From: Sinorhizobium terangae
Lineage (GTDB): Bacteria; Pseudomonadota; Alphaproteobacteria; Rhizobiales; Rhizobiaceae
Length of the DNA: 64,000 nt
Reading direction: 5' to 3'
Assembly: GCF_009601505.1 (NCBI RefSeq)
Contig: NZ_WITC01000027.1
Span: 17,860-81,859 of the forward strand
Both the position numbers and the translations under genes were made by a program. The notes beneath the pieces were generated by a model that saw only the letters and a list, made by a program, of their open reading frames with translations, was not told where the DNA came from and did no database searches. This document shows, in pieces, positions 49,281-59,248 of the stretch (positions are counted from its first letter, which is position 1; each line of letters begins with the position of its first letter).

Positions 49281-50531
49281 ATGACCGAACTCGCTCCCGA
49301 TGCCGGCTTTGGCAGGAAGAATCCGAAGCTGAAAAGCGCGCTGCTGCAGCACAAGCCCCTCTCCCTCGCCGGCCTGTCGGAACGCCTGTTCGGGCTGCTA
49401 TTCTCCGGTCTCGTCTATCCGCAGATCTGGGAAGACCCGAGCGTCGACATGGCAGCAATGCAGATCCGTCCCGGACACCGCATCGTGACGATCGGTTCAG
49501 GCGGTTGCAACATGCTGACCTATCTCTCCGCCGGCCCTGCCCATATCGATGTCGTCGACCTCAATCCGCACCATATCGCACTGAACCGGCTGAAACTTGC
49601 CGCCTTCCGCCACCTGCCGAGCCACAAGGATATCGTGCGCTTTCTCGCCGAAGCCGGCACGCGGTCGAATGTGCAGGCCTTCGACCTCTTCCTCGCGCCG
49701 AAGCTCGACGCGGCGACCCGCGCATACTGGAGCGGCCGGTCCCTCGACGGACGCCGACGCATCGGCGTCTTCGGCCGCAACATCTATCGAACCGGCCTTC
49801 TCGGTCGCTTCATTGCCGCCAGTCACCTGCTCGCCCGTCTCCACGGCATCAATCCGGAAGAGTTCGTCCAGGCGCGCTCGATGCGTGAACAACGCCAGTT
49901 CTTCGACGACAAGCTCGCGCCGCTGTTCGACCGTCCGGTCATCCGCTGGATCACCAGCCGCAAGAGCTCGCTTTTCGGCCTCGGCATCCCGCCCCAGCAG
50001 TTCGATGAGCTCGCTAGCCTCAGCGCGGAGAAGTCGCTTGCCGCGGTGCTGCGGCACCGTCTTGAAAAGCTCACCTGCCATTTCCCGCTCCGCGAGAACT
50101 ATTTCGCCTGGCAGGCTTTCGCGCGGCGCTACCCGCTGCCGCACGAGGGCGAACTGCCGGCCTATCTGCAGGCCGAGAACCACGAAGCGATCCGCGATCA
50201 TGCGGACCGCGTCGAGGTCCATCACGCAAGCTTCACCGAACTGCTTGCCCGCAAGGCGGCTTCGTCAGTCGATCGTTATGTGTTGCTCGACGCGCAAGAC
50301 TGGATGACCGATCGGCAGTTGAACGACCTTTGGACGGAGATCACGCGCACCGCCGACCGCGGCGCCGTGGTGATTTTCCGCACCGCCGCGGAAGCGAGCA
50401 TCCTGCCGGGCCGCGTTTCCGCTGCACTGCTCGACCAGTGGCACTACGATGCCGAAACGTCCATCAAACTCGGCGCAGCGGACCGTTCGGCCATCTACGG
50501 CGGCTTCCACGTCTATCGGAAGAAAGCATGA
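49281..50531 (+). CDS. btaA: SAM:diacylglycerol 3-amino-3-carboxypropyltransferase
   Basis: First enzyme of betaine lipid (DGTS) synthesis: transfers the aminocarboxypropyl group of SAM to diacylglycerol. The 416-residue protein matches the BtaA/DUF3419 family: YPQIWEDPSVDMAAMQIRPG, SAM loop IVTIGSGGCNMLTYLSAGPA, VDLNPHHIALNRLKLAA, and a second conserved half from LLDAQDWMTDRQLNDLW. It is followed by btaB with an ATGA overlap. In S. meliloti these genes are induced by phosphate limitation; I see no convincing Pho box upstream here. Confidence 0.94.
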   Translation: MTELAPDAGFGRKNPKLKSALLQHKPLSLAGLSERLFGLLFSGLVYPQIWEDPSVDMAAMQIRPGHRIVTIGSGGCNMLTYLSAGPAHIDVVDLNPHHIALNRLKLAAFRHLPSHKDIVRFLAEAGTRSNVQAFDLFLAPKLDAATRAYWSGRSLDGRRRIGVFGRNIYRTGLLGRFIAASHLLARLHGINPEEFVQARSMREQRQFFDDKLAPLFDRPVIRWITSRKSSLFGLGIPPQQFDELASLSAEKSLAAVLRHRLEKLTCHFPLRENYFAWQAFARRYPLPHEGELPAYLQAENHEAIRDHADRVEVHHASFTELLARKAASSVDRYVLLDAQDWMTDRQLNDLWTEITRTADRGAVVIFRTAAEASILPGRVSAALLDQWHYDAETSIKLGAADRSAIYGGFHVYRKKA

Positions 50532-51202
50532 ACGCCGCCCAGCCCTTGGAAAACAACCACGCCCGCCTGATGGACCAGATGTACCGCTATCAGCGCTACA
50601 TCTATGACTTCACTCGGAAATATTACCTCTTCGGACGCGACACGCTGATCCGGGAGCTCAATCCGCCGGCGGGCGCCTCGGTGCTCGAAGTCGGCTGCGG
50701 CACCGGCCGCAACCTCGCCATGATCGGCGAACTCTATCCCGGTAGGCACCTGTACGGTCTGGACATTTCCGCGGAGATGCTCGCGACCGCGACGGCAAAG
50801 CTTCGGCGTCACGGCCTGTCGAGCGTAAACCTGCGCGTCGCCGATGCGACGAATTTCACGCCCGCCGCGTTCGGGCAACCGGGCTTCGACCGCATCGTCA
50901 TCTCCTATGCGCTATCGATGATTCCCGAATGGGAGAAGTCGCTCGAGGCTGCGATCGCCGCCCTCAACCCCGGCGGCTCACTCCACATTGCCGACTTCGG
51001 CCAGCAGGAGGGTTGGCCCGGCGGTTTCCGCCGCCTGCTCCAGGCATGGCTGAAGCGCTTTCACGTGACGCCCCGCGAGACGCTTTTCGAGATCATGCGC
51101 GAGAAGGCGAAGAGAAACGGCGCGACGCTCGAATTGAAGTCGATCGGCCGGGGATATGCCTGGCTTGCCGTCTATCGTCGCCCGGATCGGAACGGCGCCT
51201 GA
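50528..51202 (+). CDS. btaB: Diacylglycerylhomoserine N-methyltransferase
   Basis: Methylates diacylglycerylhomoserine three times to form DGTS. The 224-residue class I methyltransferase has RYIYDFTRKYYLFGRDTLI, the SAM loop VLEVGCGTGRNLAMIGELYP, LDISAEMLATA and ISYALSMIPEWE. It overlaps the btaA stop codon by 4 bases, so translation is coupled. Confidence 0.93.
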   Translation: MNAAQPLENNHARLMDQMYRYQRYIYDFTRKYYLFGRDTLIRELNPPAGASVLEVGCGTGRNLAMIGELYPGRHLYGLDISAEMLATATAKLRRHGLSSVNLRVADATNFTPAAFGQPGFDRIVISYALSMIPEWEKSLEAAIAALNPGGSLHIADFGQQEGWPGGFRRLLQAWLKRFHVTPRETLFEIMREKAKRNGATLELKSIGRGYAWLAVYRRPDRNGA

Positions 51203-51404
51203 GAACATCCTGCGCGGCGCCGACGGAAGCCCGCTCGCGCCAGCGAGCGTCCCGCCTGGGTTGCCTCTGCCGCAATTCCCGCTTGAGCTAACCCAATTTT
51301 TACGATGATATGGTGAAAATGGGGCACGCCTCCGAGGGGAAAATCATCATCATGGAAGCCATCGCGTGAGGCAGGATCGTCGATCGTCTCAAAACGGGAA
51401 CCCC

Positions 51405-52190
51405 ATGCGCCGGCTTCTCCTGGCTTTGCTGCCTGTTGCAACCCTTCTTTCCGCCTGCACCTCAACCGACTACGACCTGGTACAGACCGCTTCGATATCA
51501 CCGCGGTTCCAGGATACGGACCCGCAGGATTTCGGCGGCCGCACGCCGCATCGTCACAACATCCACGGCATCGACGTTTCCAAGTGGAACGGCAACATCG
51601 ACTGGGCGCGGGTGAAGAATTCGGGCGTCTCCTTCGCCTTCATCAAGGCGACAGAAGGCAAGGACAGGGTCGACACGCGCTTCAATGAATATTGGCAGCA
51701 GGCGCGCGCCGCCGGAATTCCCTATGCGCCCTACCATTTCTATTACTTCTGCTCGACGGCCGACGCCCAGGCCGACTGGTTCATCGCCAATGTGCCGAAG
51801 AGCGCCGTCTATTTGCCGCCGGTTCTGGATGCTGAATGGAACGGCGAGTCGAAGACCTGCCGCTATCGCCCCTCGCCCGAGACCGTACGCGCCGAGATGA
51901 AGCGCTTCATGGACCGGCTGGAGGCGTATTACGGCAAGCGGCCGATCATCTACACTTCCGTCGACTTCCATCGCGACAACCTCGTCGACCAGTTCAAGGA
52001 CTATCACTTCTGGGTGCGCTCCACGGCCAAGCATCCGGGCGAGGTCTATGTCGAGCGCCGCTGGGCCTTCTGGCAATACACGAGCACGGGTGTCATCCCC
52101 GGCATCCAGGGAAGCACGGACATCAATGCCTTCGCCGGGTCCGCGAAAAACTGGCAGAAGTGGGTCGCAGCGGTTTCCCGCGCCAGATAG
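51405..52190 (+). CDS. GH25 lysozyme-like lipoprotein
   Basis: Predicted muramidase. The 261-residue protein begins with a lipoprotein signal (TLLSAC, Cys18). The glycoside hydrolase family 25 domain follows: GIDVSKWNGNIDWARVK with the first catalytic Asp, FAFIKATEGKD, PYHFYYF, LDAEWN (Asp and Glu of the DxE motif) and RRWAFWQYTSTGVIPGI near the end. Start ATG 51405 gives a proper signal peptide. Monocistronic. Confidence 0.93.
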   Translation: MRRLLLALLPVATLLSACTSTDYDLVQTASISPRFQDTDPQDFGGRTPHRHNIHGIDVSKWNGNIDWARVKNSGVSFAFIKATEGKDRVDTRFNEYWQQARAAGIPYAPYHFYYFCSTADAQADWFIANVPKSAVYLPPVLDAEWNGESKTCRYRPSPETVRAEMKRFMDRLEAYYGKRPIIYTSVDFHRDNLVDQFKDYHFWVRSTAKHPGEVYVERRWAFWQYTSTGVIPGIQGSTDINAFAGSAKNWQKWVAAVSRAR

Positions 52191-52274
52191 ACGAGAATTG
52201 GCGGCCAGATTGCAGGCACAAGCCCCGCGTTTCTTCATTCGGTCATAATGCTCTGAGAGAGCTTCGGCAGACTT

Positions 52275-52314
52275 CTACAGCGCCGGCGTTTCTCAGACGC
52301 ATAAAGGTCGCTGG
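52275..52314. repeat. Partial copy of the two-hairpin repeat
   Basis: CTACAGCGCCGGCGTTTCTC and the following bases match one hairpin of the repeat at 55202-55304, with mismatches. The other hairpin is absent. Confidence 0.5.
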
Positions 52315-52430
52315 GGGCATTTCAAAAGGTTGCCTGTTTCCTCAAATCGATGCGGGTCTGAGAGAACAGGTGTGAGACAGATTGCACGCTCGCCGGCCTA
52401 CCGGGGTCCGCGCGGCGACGGAGAGGAATT

Positions 52431-53648
52431 ATGATGACTGGAACAGCCCGCAAAGCTCTTTTCACCCTCGGACTACTGGCGCTCGCCAGCACGTCAGCAC
52501 TGGCGCAAACCCAACCGCAAACGATACCACCCGTGGCCTGCGGCGGTGATCTCGCCACGTTCCTCGAGGGCGTCAAGGCCGAGGCCGTTGCCAAGGGTAT
52601 TCCGGCCGATGTCGCCGATCGGGCGCTCGCCGGCGCCGCAATCGACAAGAAGGTGCTGAGCCGTGACCGCGCCCAGGGCGTGTTCAAACAGACATTCACC
52701 GAGTTTTCCAAGCGAACCGTCAGCAAGGCCCGCCTCGATATCGGCGCGCAGAAGATGAGGGAATATGCCGACGTCTTCGCCCGGGCGGAAAGCGAATTCG
52801 GCGTGCCGGCGCCGGTCATCACTGCCTTCTGGGCGATGGAGACGGATTTCGGCGCGGTCCAGGGCGATTTCAACACGCGCAATGCGCTGGTGACGCTGGC
52901 ACATGATTGCCGCCGTCCGGAAATGTTCCGGCCGCAGCTCCTTGCTGCGATCGAAATGGTGCAGCACGGCGACCTCGACCCGGCGACGACCACCGGCGCC
53001 TGGGCCGGCGAGATCGGCCAGGTGCAGATGCTGCCGGAAGACATCATCGCCTATGGCGTCGACGGCGATGGCGACGGCCACGTCAATCTGAAGAAGAGCT
53101 CGCCCGACGCCATTCTCACGGCGGCAAAGTTCATCCAGAGCCTCGGCTTCAAGGCCGGCCAGCCCTGGATCCAGGAGGTGAGCGTCCCGGAAAACCTGCC
53201 CTGGGAGAAGACCGGGCTGCAATCCGGCATGACGGCGGGCGACTGGTTCGCGCTCGGCGTCACGCCGCGTGACGGCAACACCGCCAGCAGCGCGCTTGAA
53301 GCATCGCTTGTGCTGCCGCAGGGCCGCAAGGGCGTCGCCTTCCTCACCTATCCGAATTTCAACATCTATCTCGAGTGGAACCAGTCGTTCATCTACACGA
53401 CCTCCGCCGCCTATTTCGCGACCCGCCTCGCCGGCGCTCCGCCCTATCAGGGCGGTAATCCGGAGCCGGGCCTCGACGACGTCGAGATGAAGGCGTTGCA
53501 AACGCGGCTCCAGGCGCTTGGCCACGATGTCGGTAAGATCGATGGCATTCTCGGTTCCGGCACGCGCGCCGCACTGCAGAAGGAACAGCTGAAGCTCGGA
53601 CTGCCTGCTGATGGTTGGGCAACGCCGGAGCTCTTGCAGGCGCTCTGA
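52431..53648 (+). CDS. Lytic murein transglycosylase, MltB type, with peptidoglycan-binding domain
   Basis: A 405-residue periplasmic enzyme. Signal peptide (about 1-26, ALAQ cleavage, no lipobox). The SLT_2/MltB catalytic domain has the Glu segment FWAMETDFGAVQGDF (Glu137), AGEIGQVQMLPEDIIAYGVD and a WxxG-rich centre. The C-terminal peptidoglycan-binding domain (about 345-403) reads ALQTRLQALGHDVGKIDGIL. GGAGAGGAATT precedes the double ATG (52431/52434). Confidence 0.94.
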   Translation: MMTGTARKALFTLGLLALASTSALAQTQPQTIPPVACGGDLATFLEGVKAEAVAKGIPADVADRALAGAAIDKKVLSRDRAQGVFKQTFTEFSKRTVSKARLDIGAQKMREYADVFARAESEFGVPAPVITAFWAMETDFGAVQGDFNTRNALVTLAHDCRRPEMFRPQLLAAIEMVQHGDLDPATTTGAWAGEIGQVQMLPEDIIAYGVDGDGDGHVNLKKSSPDAILTAAKFIQSLGFKAGQPWIQEVSVPENLPWEKTGLQSGMTAGDWFALGVTPRDGNTASSALEASLVLPQGRKGVAFLTYPNFNIYLEWNQSFIYTTSAAYFATRLAGAPPYQGGNPEPGLDDVEMKALQTRLQALGHDVGKIDGILGSGTRAALQKEQLKLGLPADGWATPELLQAL

Positions 53649-53777
53649 TCCACGCTCGTCCTTGAACCGACCGCGACGGGTCTGGTAATACTCGAACACG
53701 TGCAAGAAGCGGGTGGCAACACCCGCTTCTCTGTATTAGAGCTTGCGCATTACTTGCAGATTGGCACAGGCACGACC

Positions 53778-54716
53778 ATGAGTTCACCGGCAAAGGCGAT
53801 CAACACACAGATGACGATGCGCAACTGGGCGCTCCTGACCCTGCTCGGTCTTATCTGGGGCGGCTCCTTTTTCTTCGCCCGCGTTGCCGTTGCCCATGTG
53901 CCACCCTTCACGCTGGTTCTCCTGCGTCTCGGTCTCGCAGCACTTGCTCTCCACATCTACATCCGCGGCCGCTATGGCATCTATCCGGCGCTCAAGGAAC
54001 GCTGGCCCGAATTCCTGTTGATGGGTTTGATCAACAATGCCATTCCGCACGCCTTCATCTTCCTGGGCCAGACCCACATCGGCGCAGGACTCGCCGCAAT
54101 CCTGAACGCGACAACCCCGATCTGGACCGTATTGATCGCCAACATGGCAACGGACGACGAGAAGCTGAGCGCCGCCAAGATCAGCGGCTGTCTGCTGGGC
54201 TTGGCAGGCACCATCGTGCTCATCGGGCCGAGTGCGCTTGCGGGCCTTGTCGGTAATTCCACAACGATCCCGCTTTGGGCACTTGTCCTGCCGGTGCTGG
54301 CCGCCGTCAGCTACGGCCTGGCGGCAACCTACGGCAAGCGCTTCCGCAGTCTGGCACCGCCGGTCACTGCAGCCGGACAATTGACGGCATCGACACTGAT
54401 GATGCTGCCGATCGCGGCGCTTGCCGATACGCCATGGATGCTGCCCGCGCCGCCGATGACGGCCGTCTTCGCTGTCCTTGGCCTCGCCCTCGTCTCCACC
54501 TCTTACGGTTACATTCTTTATTTCCGGATCATGGCGGAGGCCGGGGCGACCAATGCTTCGCTCGTCACTCTGCTCGTACCGCCGAGTGCCATATTGCTTG
54601 GCTATCTCTTTCTCGGCGAGACGCTGCAGACGGCGGATATCGCCGGCATGGCGCTCATCGCAACCGGCCTCGCGGTCCTCGACGGACGCATCCTGAAGCT
54701 TCGATATTCGACCTGA
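53778..54716 (+). CDS. EamA/DMT family transporter
   Basis: A 312-residue inner-membrane protein with ten predicted membrane segments in two EamA repeats, the first opening with LLTLLGLIWGGSFFFARVAV and the second near VLAAVSYGLAATYGKRF. Family members export amino acids and other metabolites; substrate unknown. ATG 53778 is taken; 53814 is an alternative. Confidence 0.9.
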   Translation: MSSPAKAINTQMTMRNWALLTLLGLIWGGSFFFARVAVAHVPPFTLVLLRLGLAALALHIYIRGRYGIYPALKERWPEFLLMGLINNAIPHAFIFLGQTHIGAGLAAILNATTPIWTVLIANMATDDEKLSAAKISGCLLGLAGTIVLIGPSALAGLVGNSTTIPLWALVLPVLAAVSYGLAATYGKRFRSLAPPVTAAGQLTASTLMMLPIAALADTPWMLPAPPMTAVFAVLGLALVSTSYGYILYFRIMAEAGATNASLVTLLVPPSAILLGYLFLGETLQTADIAGMALIATGLAVLDGRILKLRYST

Positions 54717-54953
54717 AACCGAATCGAAATGGCTTCGGCGAGGCTCACGGAGCATTACAAACGGTTACATTAACCAGCGCGAAGCAATTGTGAAAAAAAT
54801 GTGGCAAGTTCGAATATCAAAACGATTTCCGCCGCTTACGCCTGTAAACAACGTTTTCTGACATTCCTCTTTTCGCAGCGCAGCACAAGTTTCGCTTTCA
54901 TGCGCCGTTTTTTCGCCCTATGTTTTACCGGTCAACGCAGGGAGGATCATCAT

Positions 54954-55031
54954 ATGGGACTTACACATTCGTTGAATGTCCTCATGATCAGTGCAGCGTT
55001 CGCATTCGTGGCCGTCATGCTTTTTGTCTGA
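54954..55031 (+). CDS. 25-residue membrane peptide
   Basis: A short frame (MGLTHSLNVLMISAAFAFVA, then MLFV) with an excellent GGGAGGATCATC ribosome-binding region 7 bases before the ATG. Nearly the whole peptide is one hydrophobic helix of about 20 residues. A strong terminator follows at 55152-55185. From recall, very similar peptides are annotated in other Rhizobiaceae, which I cannot verify here. Function unknown. Confidence 0.65.
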   Translation: MGLTHSLNVLMISAAFAFVAVMLFV

Positions 55032-55151
55032 GCAGGGCCGCTGAAAAGTCCAAACCGAGACAAGGACTTTAATTTCCGGAAAATCCATTTGCAGCAAGAG
55101 TTGTAGGCAGGCCACTCAGAGAGTACCCGGTCAACAGGCTGCGATAAAACC

Positions 55152-55190
55152 AAAGCCCATGAACGTCGATCCGTTCATGGGCTTTATCTT
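55152..55190 (+). terminator. Strong terminator after the 25-residue peptide gene
   Basis: A perfect 14-bp stem (AAAGCCCATGAACG and its complement, 55152-55165 with 55172-55185), 6-base loop, then ATCTTTGC. The A tract on the other side lets it work on both strands. Confidence 0.9.
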
Positions 55191-55201
55191 TGCTCGAAAC
55201 A

Positions 55202-55304
55202 TACAGCGCCGCGCGTCTTATTAGACGCGCAAAGGACGCTGTAGCACTTTGAATTGCTGCATGTCTTTGTCCTTAAATCGAGGTCGATTTAAGGAGACAT
55301 GCAG
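55202..55304. repeat. Two-hairpin dispersed palindromic repeat, copy 3 (inverted)
   Basis: TACAGCGCCGCGCGTCTTAT with AGACGCGC...GCTGTA, then CCTTAAATCGAGGTCGATTT with flanking GCATG/CATGC. Opposite orientation to copies 1 and 2; lies just downstream of metF. Confidence 0.8.
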
Positions 55305-55324
55305 TAGCGTTTGTCCGGAAACGT

Positions 55325-56260
55325 CTACGCGCTTGCGACCGCCCTCATCGGAAGGTCGACAGCGGCCTCCCGCGCCGGGACGCGCGCGTAGCCAACAAGA
55401 TCGCAAACGGCGGTAACAAGCGGCGAGCGGTTCATCGTGTAGAGATGGAAATCGCGCACGCCGCGCCGGGCGAGATCGACAATCTGCTCGGCGGCGATAT
55501 GGGTGGCTTCCTTGAACCGCTCCGCGGGCTGGTCTTCAAGATGGGCGAGCCGCGAATGGATCACCTCGGGAACACGCGCACCGCACAGTCCGGCGAATCT
55601 CTGCACCTGAGCGAGATTGTTGATCGGCAGGATCCCCGGCACGATCGGCACCTGGACGCCAGCCCTTCGCACGCGCTCCAGATAGAGCTCGAAATCGTCG
55701 TTGTCGAAGAAGAACTGCGTGATCGCCCGCGTCGCCCCGTTGTCAACCTTGCGCTTCAGCATGTCGATATCGGCGGCGACGTCCGGGCTCTCCGGGTGTT
55801 TTTCCGGATAGGCCGAAACCGATATTTCGAAGTCGCCACGGGCGCGCAAGGCCTTGACGAGCGCGGCGGCGTTTTCATAACCGCCGGGAAATGGCTGGTA
55901 GGCGCTGCCGATGCCGCCCTGCGGGTCGCCCCGGAGCGCCACGAAACGCCGGACGCCGAAGGCCAGGAACTCCTCGATCACCGCATCGACTTCGGCCTTC
56001 GGGGCGCCGACGCAGGTCAGATGCGCCGCAGTGTTCCCGATGCCCATTTCGCCGATCATGCGCTTGACGGTCGTCAGCGAGCGGGCCTTCGTCGAGCCGC
56101 CGGCACCGTAGGTCACGGTGACGAAGGCAGGGTCGAAAACCGAGAGGTCAGCCACCGTCTGGAAGAGCTGCACCTCCATCTCGTCGGTCTTCGGAGGAAA
56201 ATACTCGAATGAAAGCCTGAGATTGCCACGCTCGGCCGGATAAAGCGTCCGTGTCGTCAT
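55325..56260 (-). CDS. metF: Methylenetetrahydrofolate reductase
   Basis: FAD enzyme making 5-methyltetrahydrofolate for methionine synthesis. The 311-residue protein has SFEYFPPKTDEMEVQ with the catalytic Glu, FVTVTYGAGGSTKARS, ALRGDPQGG, SVSAYPEKHPES and ITQFFFDNDDFELY. It starts 2 bases after the upstream ArsR-methyltransferase gene, so the two form an operon under the palindromic operator at 57301. Confidence 0.96.
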   Translation of the reverse strand: MTTRTLYPAERGNLRLSFEYFPPKTDEMEVQLFQTVADLSVFDPAFVTVTYGAGGSTKARSLTTVKRMIGEMGIGNTAAHLTCVGAPKAEVDAVIEEFLAFGVRRFVALRGDPQGGIGSAYQPFPGGYENAAALVKALRARGDFEISVSAYPEKHPESPDVAADIDMLKRKVDNGATRAITQFFFDNDDFELYLERVRRAGVQVPIVPGILPINNLAQVQRFAGLCGARVPEVIHSRLAHLEDQPAERFKEATHIAAEQIVDLARRGVRDFHLYTMNRSPLVTAVCDLVGYARVPAREAAVDLPMRAVASA

Positions 56261-56262
56261 TC

Positions 56263-57282
56263 CTAAACTCCCCCTGCCTGAACGCGCTGACGCGGCATAT
56301 CGGCGATGTGATCGGCGACACGCTGATCGCGTGCCAGCCAGATCGTCACTGTCAGTTTGCCCTCGTCCACGCCTTCCGGCGCGAGGTCGGTTGTCTTCTC
56401 GAGCGCGAGACCAGCCTTCTGCAGCCAATCGGCCATTGCCTGATGGGAAAAGCCGAGGCGCGCATGGGCATGCTCGTCGCGCAGATATTCGAGCCCGTGC
56501 GGTGCGAAATCGATGATGACGAGCCGGCCTCCAGGGGCGAGCATGCGTGCGGCCTCGGCAATCGCCGCTTCCGGCTCTTCCAGGAAATGCAGCACCTGAT
56601 GGATCGTCACGAGATCGAAGGCCTGCCCGTCGAGCGGCAGGTTGAAGATATCGCCATGGCGGATGGAGGCTTTCGTGATCCCCGCCCTGTCGAGGTTGGA
56701 GCGCGCCACCGCCAGCATGTCGCGGCTGGCGTCGACGCCGATGCCGCGCCGGTAGATGCCCTCGAAAAGTTGCAGGATACGGCCGGTGCCGGTGCCGAGA
56801 TCGAGCAGGCTTTCGACCGGCTCCTCGCCGACCATCGCCTTCAGCGTCGCCTCGACGTCGCCTTCGCTGACATGCAGTCGCCTCAGTTCATCCCATTCGG
56901 CGGCATTGCGGCTGAAATAGGCCTGCGCCTTCTCGGCACGCTGCCGCTTCAGGACGGCGAGCCGCGTCGCATCCCTGGCGAGGATGGCATCTTCGGCCGC
57001 GGCCGCCGCGAGCAACTCACGCACCAACGCGACGCGTCCCCCCTCCTGTCGCAGGCGGAAATAGGCCCAGGCCCCTTCCTGATAGCGATCGATGAGCGCC
57101 ACTTCGGCAAGCAGCTTCAGATGCCGGGAGATGCGCGGCTGCGATTGTCCGAGAATTTCGGTAAGATCGGTGACGGTGAGGTCGCTCGCAGAAAGCAGCG
57201 CAAGAAGTCGCATCCGCGTCGGCTCACCCGCCGCCTTCAGCACGTCGACCAACGCGTCCAATCCAAGCGTTTCTCGCGTCAC
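56263..57282 (-). CDS. ArsR-type winged-helix regulator fused to a SAM methyltransferase domain (SahR-like)
   Basis: A 339-residue fusion. Residues of about 5-95 form an ArsR winged helix (VLKAAGEPTRMRLLALLSAS; helix-turn-helix LGQSQPRISRHLKLL) with no metal-binding CxC motif. Residues of about 125-260 form a class I methyltransferase fold with LLDLGTGTGRILQLFEG. Start GTG 57282 fits GAGGAGG 5 bases upstream; 57285 GTG is possible. Linked to metF and to a perfect palindrome 18 bases upstream, it is probably the autoregulated repressor of methionine-cycle genes. I infer that the methyltransferase domain senses SAM or S-adenosylhomocysteine. Confidence 0.88.
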   Translation of the reverse strand: MTRETLGLDALVDVLKAAGEPTRMRLLALLSASDLTVTDLTEILGQSQPRISRHLKLLAEVALIDRYQEGAWAYFRLRQEGGRVALVRELLAAAAAEDAILARDATRLAVLKRQRAEKAQAYFSRNAAEWDELRRLHVSEGDVEATLKAMVGEEPVESLLDLGTGTGRILQLFEGIYRRGIGVDASRDMLAVARSNLDRAGITKASIRHGDIFNLPLDGQAFDLVTIHQVLHFLEEPEAAIAEAARMLAPGGRLVIIDFAPHGLEYLRDEHAHARLGFSHQAMADWLQKAGLALEKTTDLAPEGVDEGKLTVTIWLARDQRVADHIADMPRQRVQAGGV

Positions 57283-57300
57283 CACCGCCTCCTCATCAAC

Positions 57301-57320
57301 ACATAAAGATATCTTTATGT
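57301..57320. promoter_or_regulatory. Perfect 20-bp palindromic operator of the metF operon
   Basis: ACATAAAGATATCTTTATGT is a perfect 20-bp palindrome, 18 bases upstream of the GTG start of the ArsR-methyltransferase gene. Its AT-rich ATAAAGATATCTTTAT core is typical of ArsR-family operators and similar to the motif reported for SahR. Confidence 0.8.
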
Positions 57321-57387
57321 AATTTGCGAGACGTGCGCAAGCGAATTTGCGCGTAAAGACAATCGAATGACGCAGGAAAGATAGGCT

Positions 57388-57415
57388 GACGGGCGGACCC
57401 CGCGGTCCGCCCGTC
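57388..57415 (-). terminator. Hairpin downstream of ettA
   Basis: A perfect 12-bp GC-rich stem (GACGGGCGGACC with its complement), 4-base loop, between ettA and the metF operon. Lacks a long T tract on either side but should block read-through. Confidence 0.6.
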
Positions 57416-57480
57416 CAAAGATAGCCCTCGAACTCGTGAGACATTTATGGCTCGGGCGGCTTCGCCCAAAGCCACGCCGA

Positions 57481-59130
<1,650 letters not shown>

Positions 59131-59248
59131 AAGGGAATGCTCCGCATCGGAAGGGAAATTTGCCCGCTATGTAGGCGAATTATGGTAGCGGGGCAATCCG
59201 CCAAAGGCCTGCCCACGCCAATCCCTTCCGGCAGGCAACCGTCGCGGA

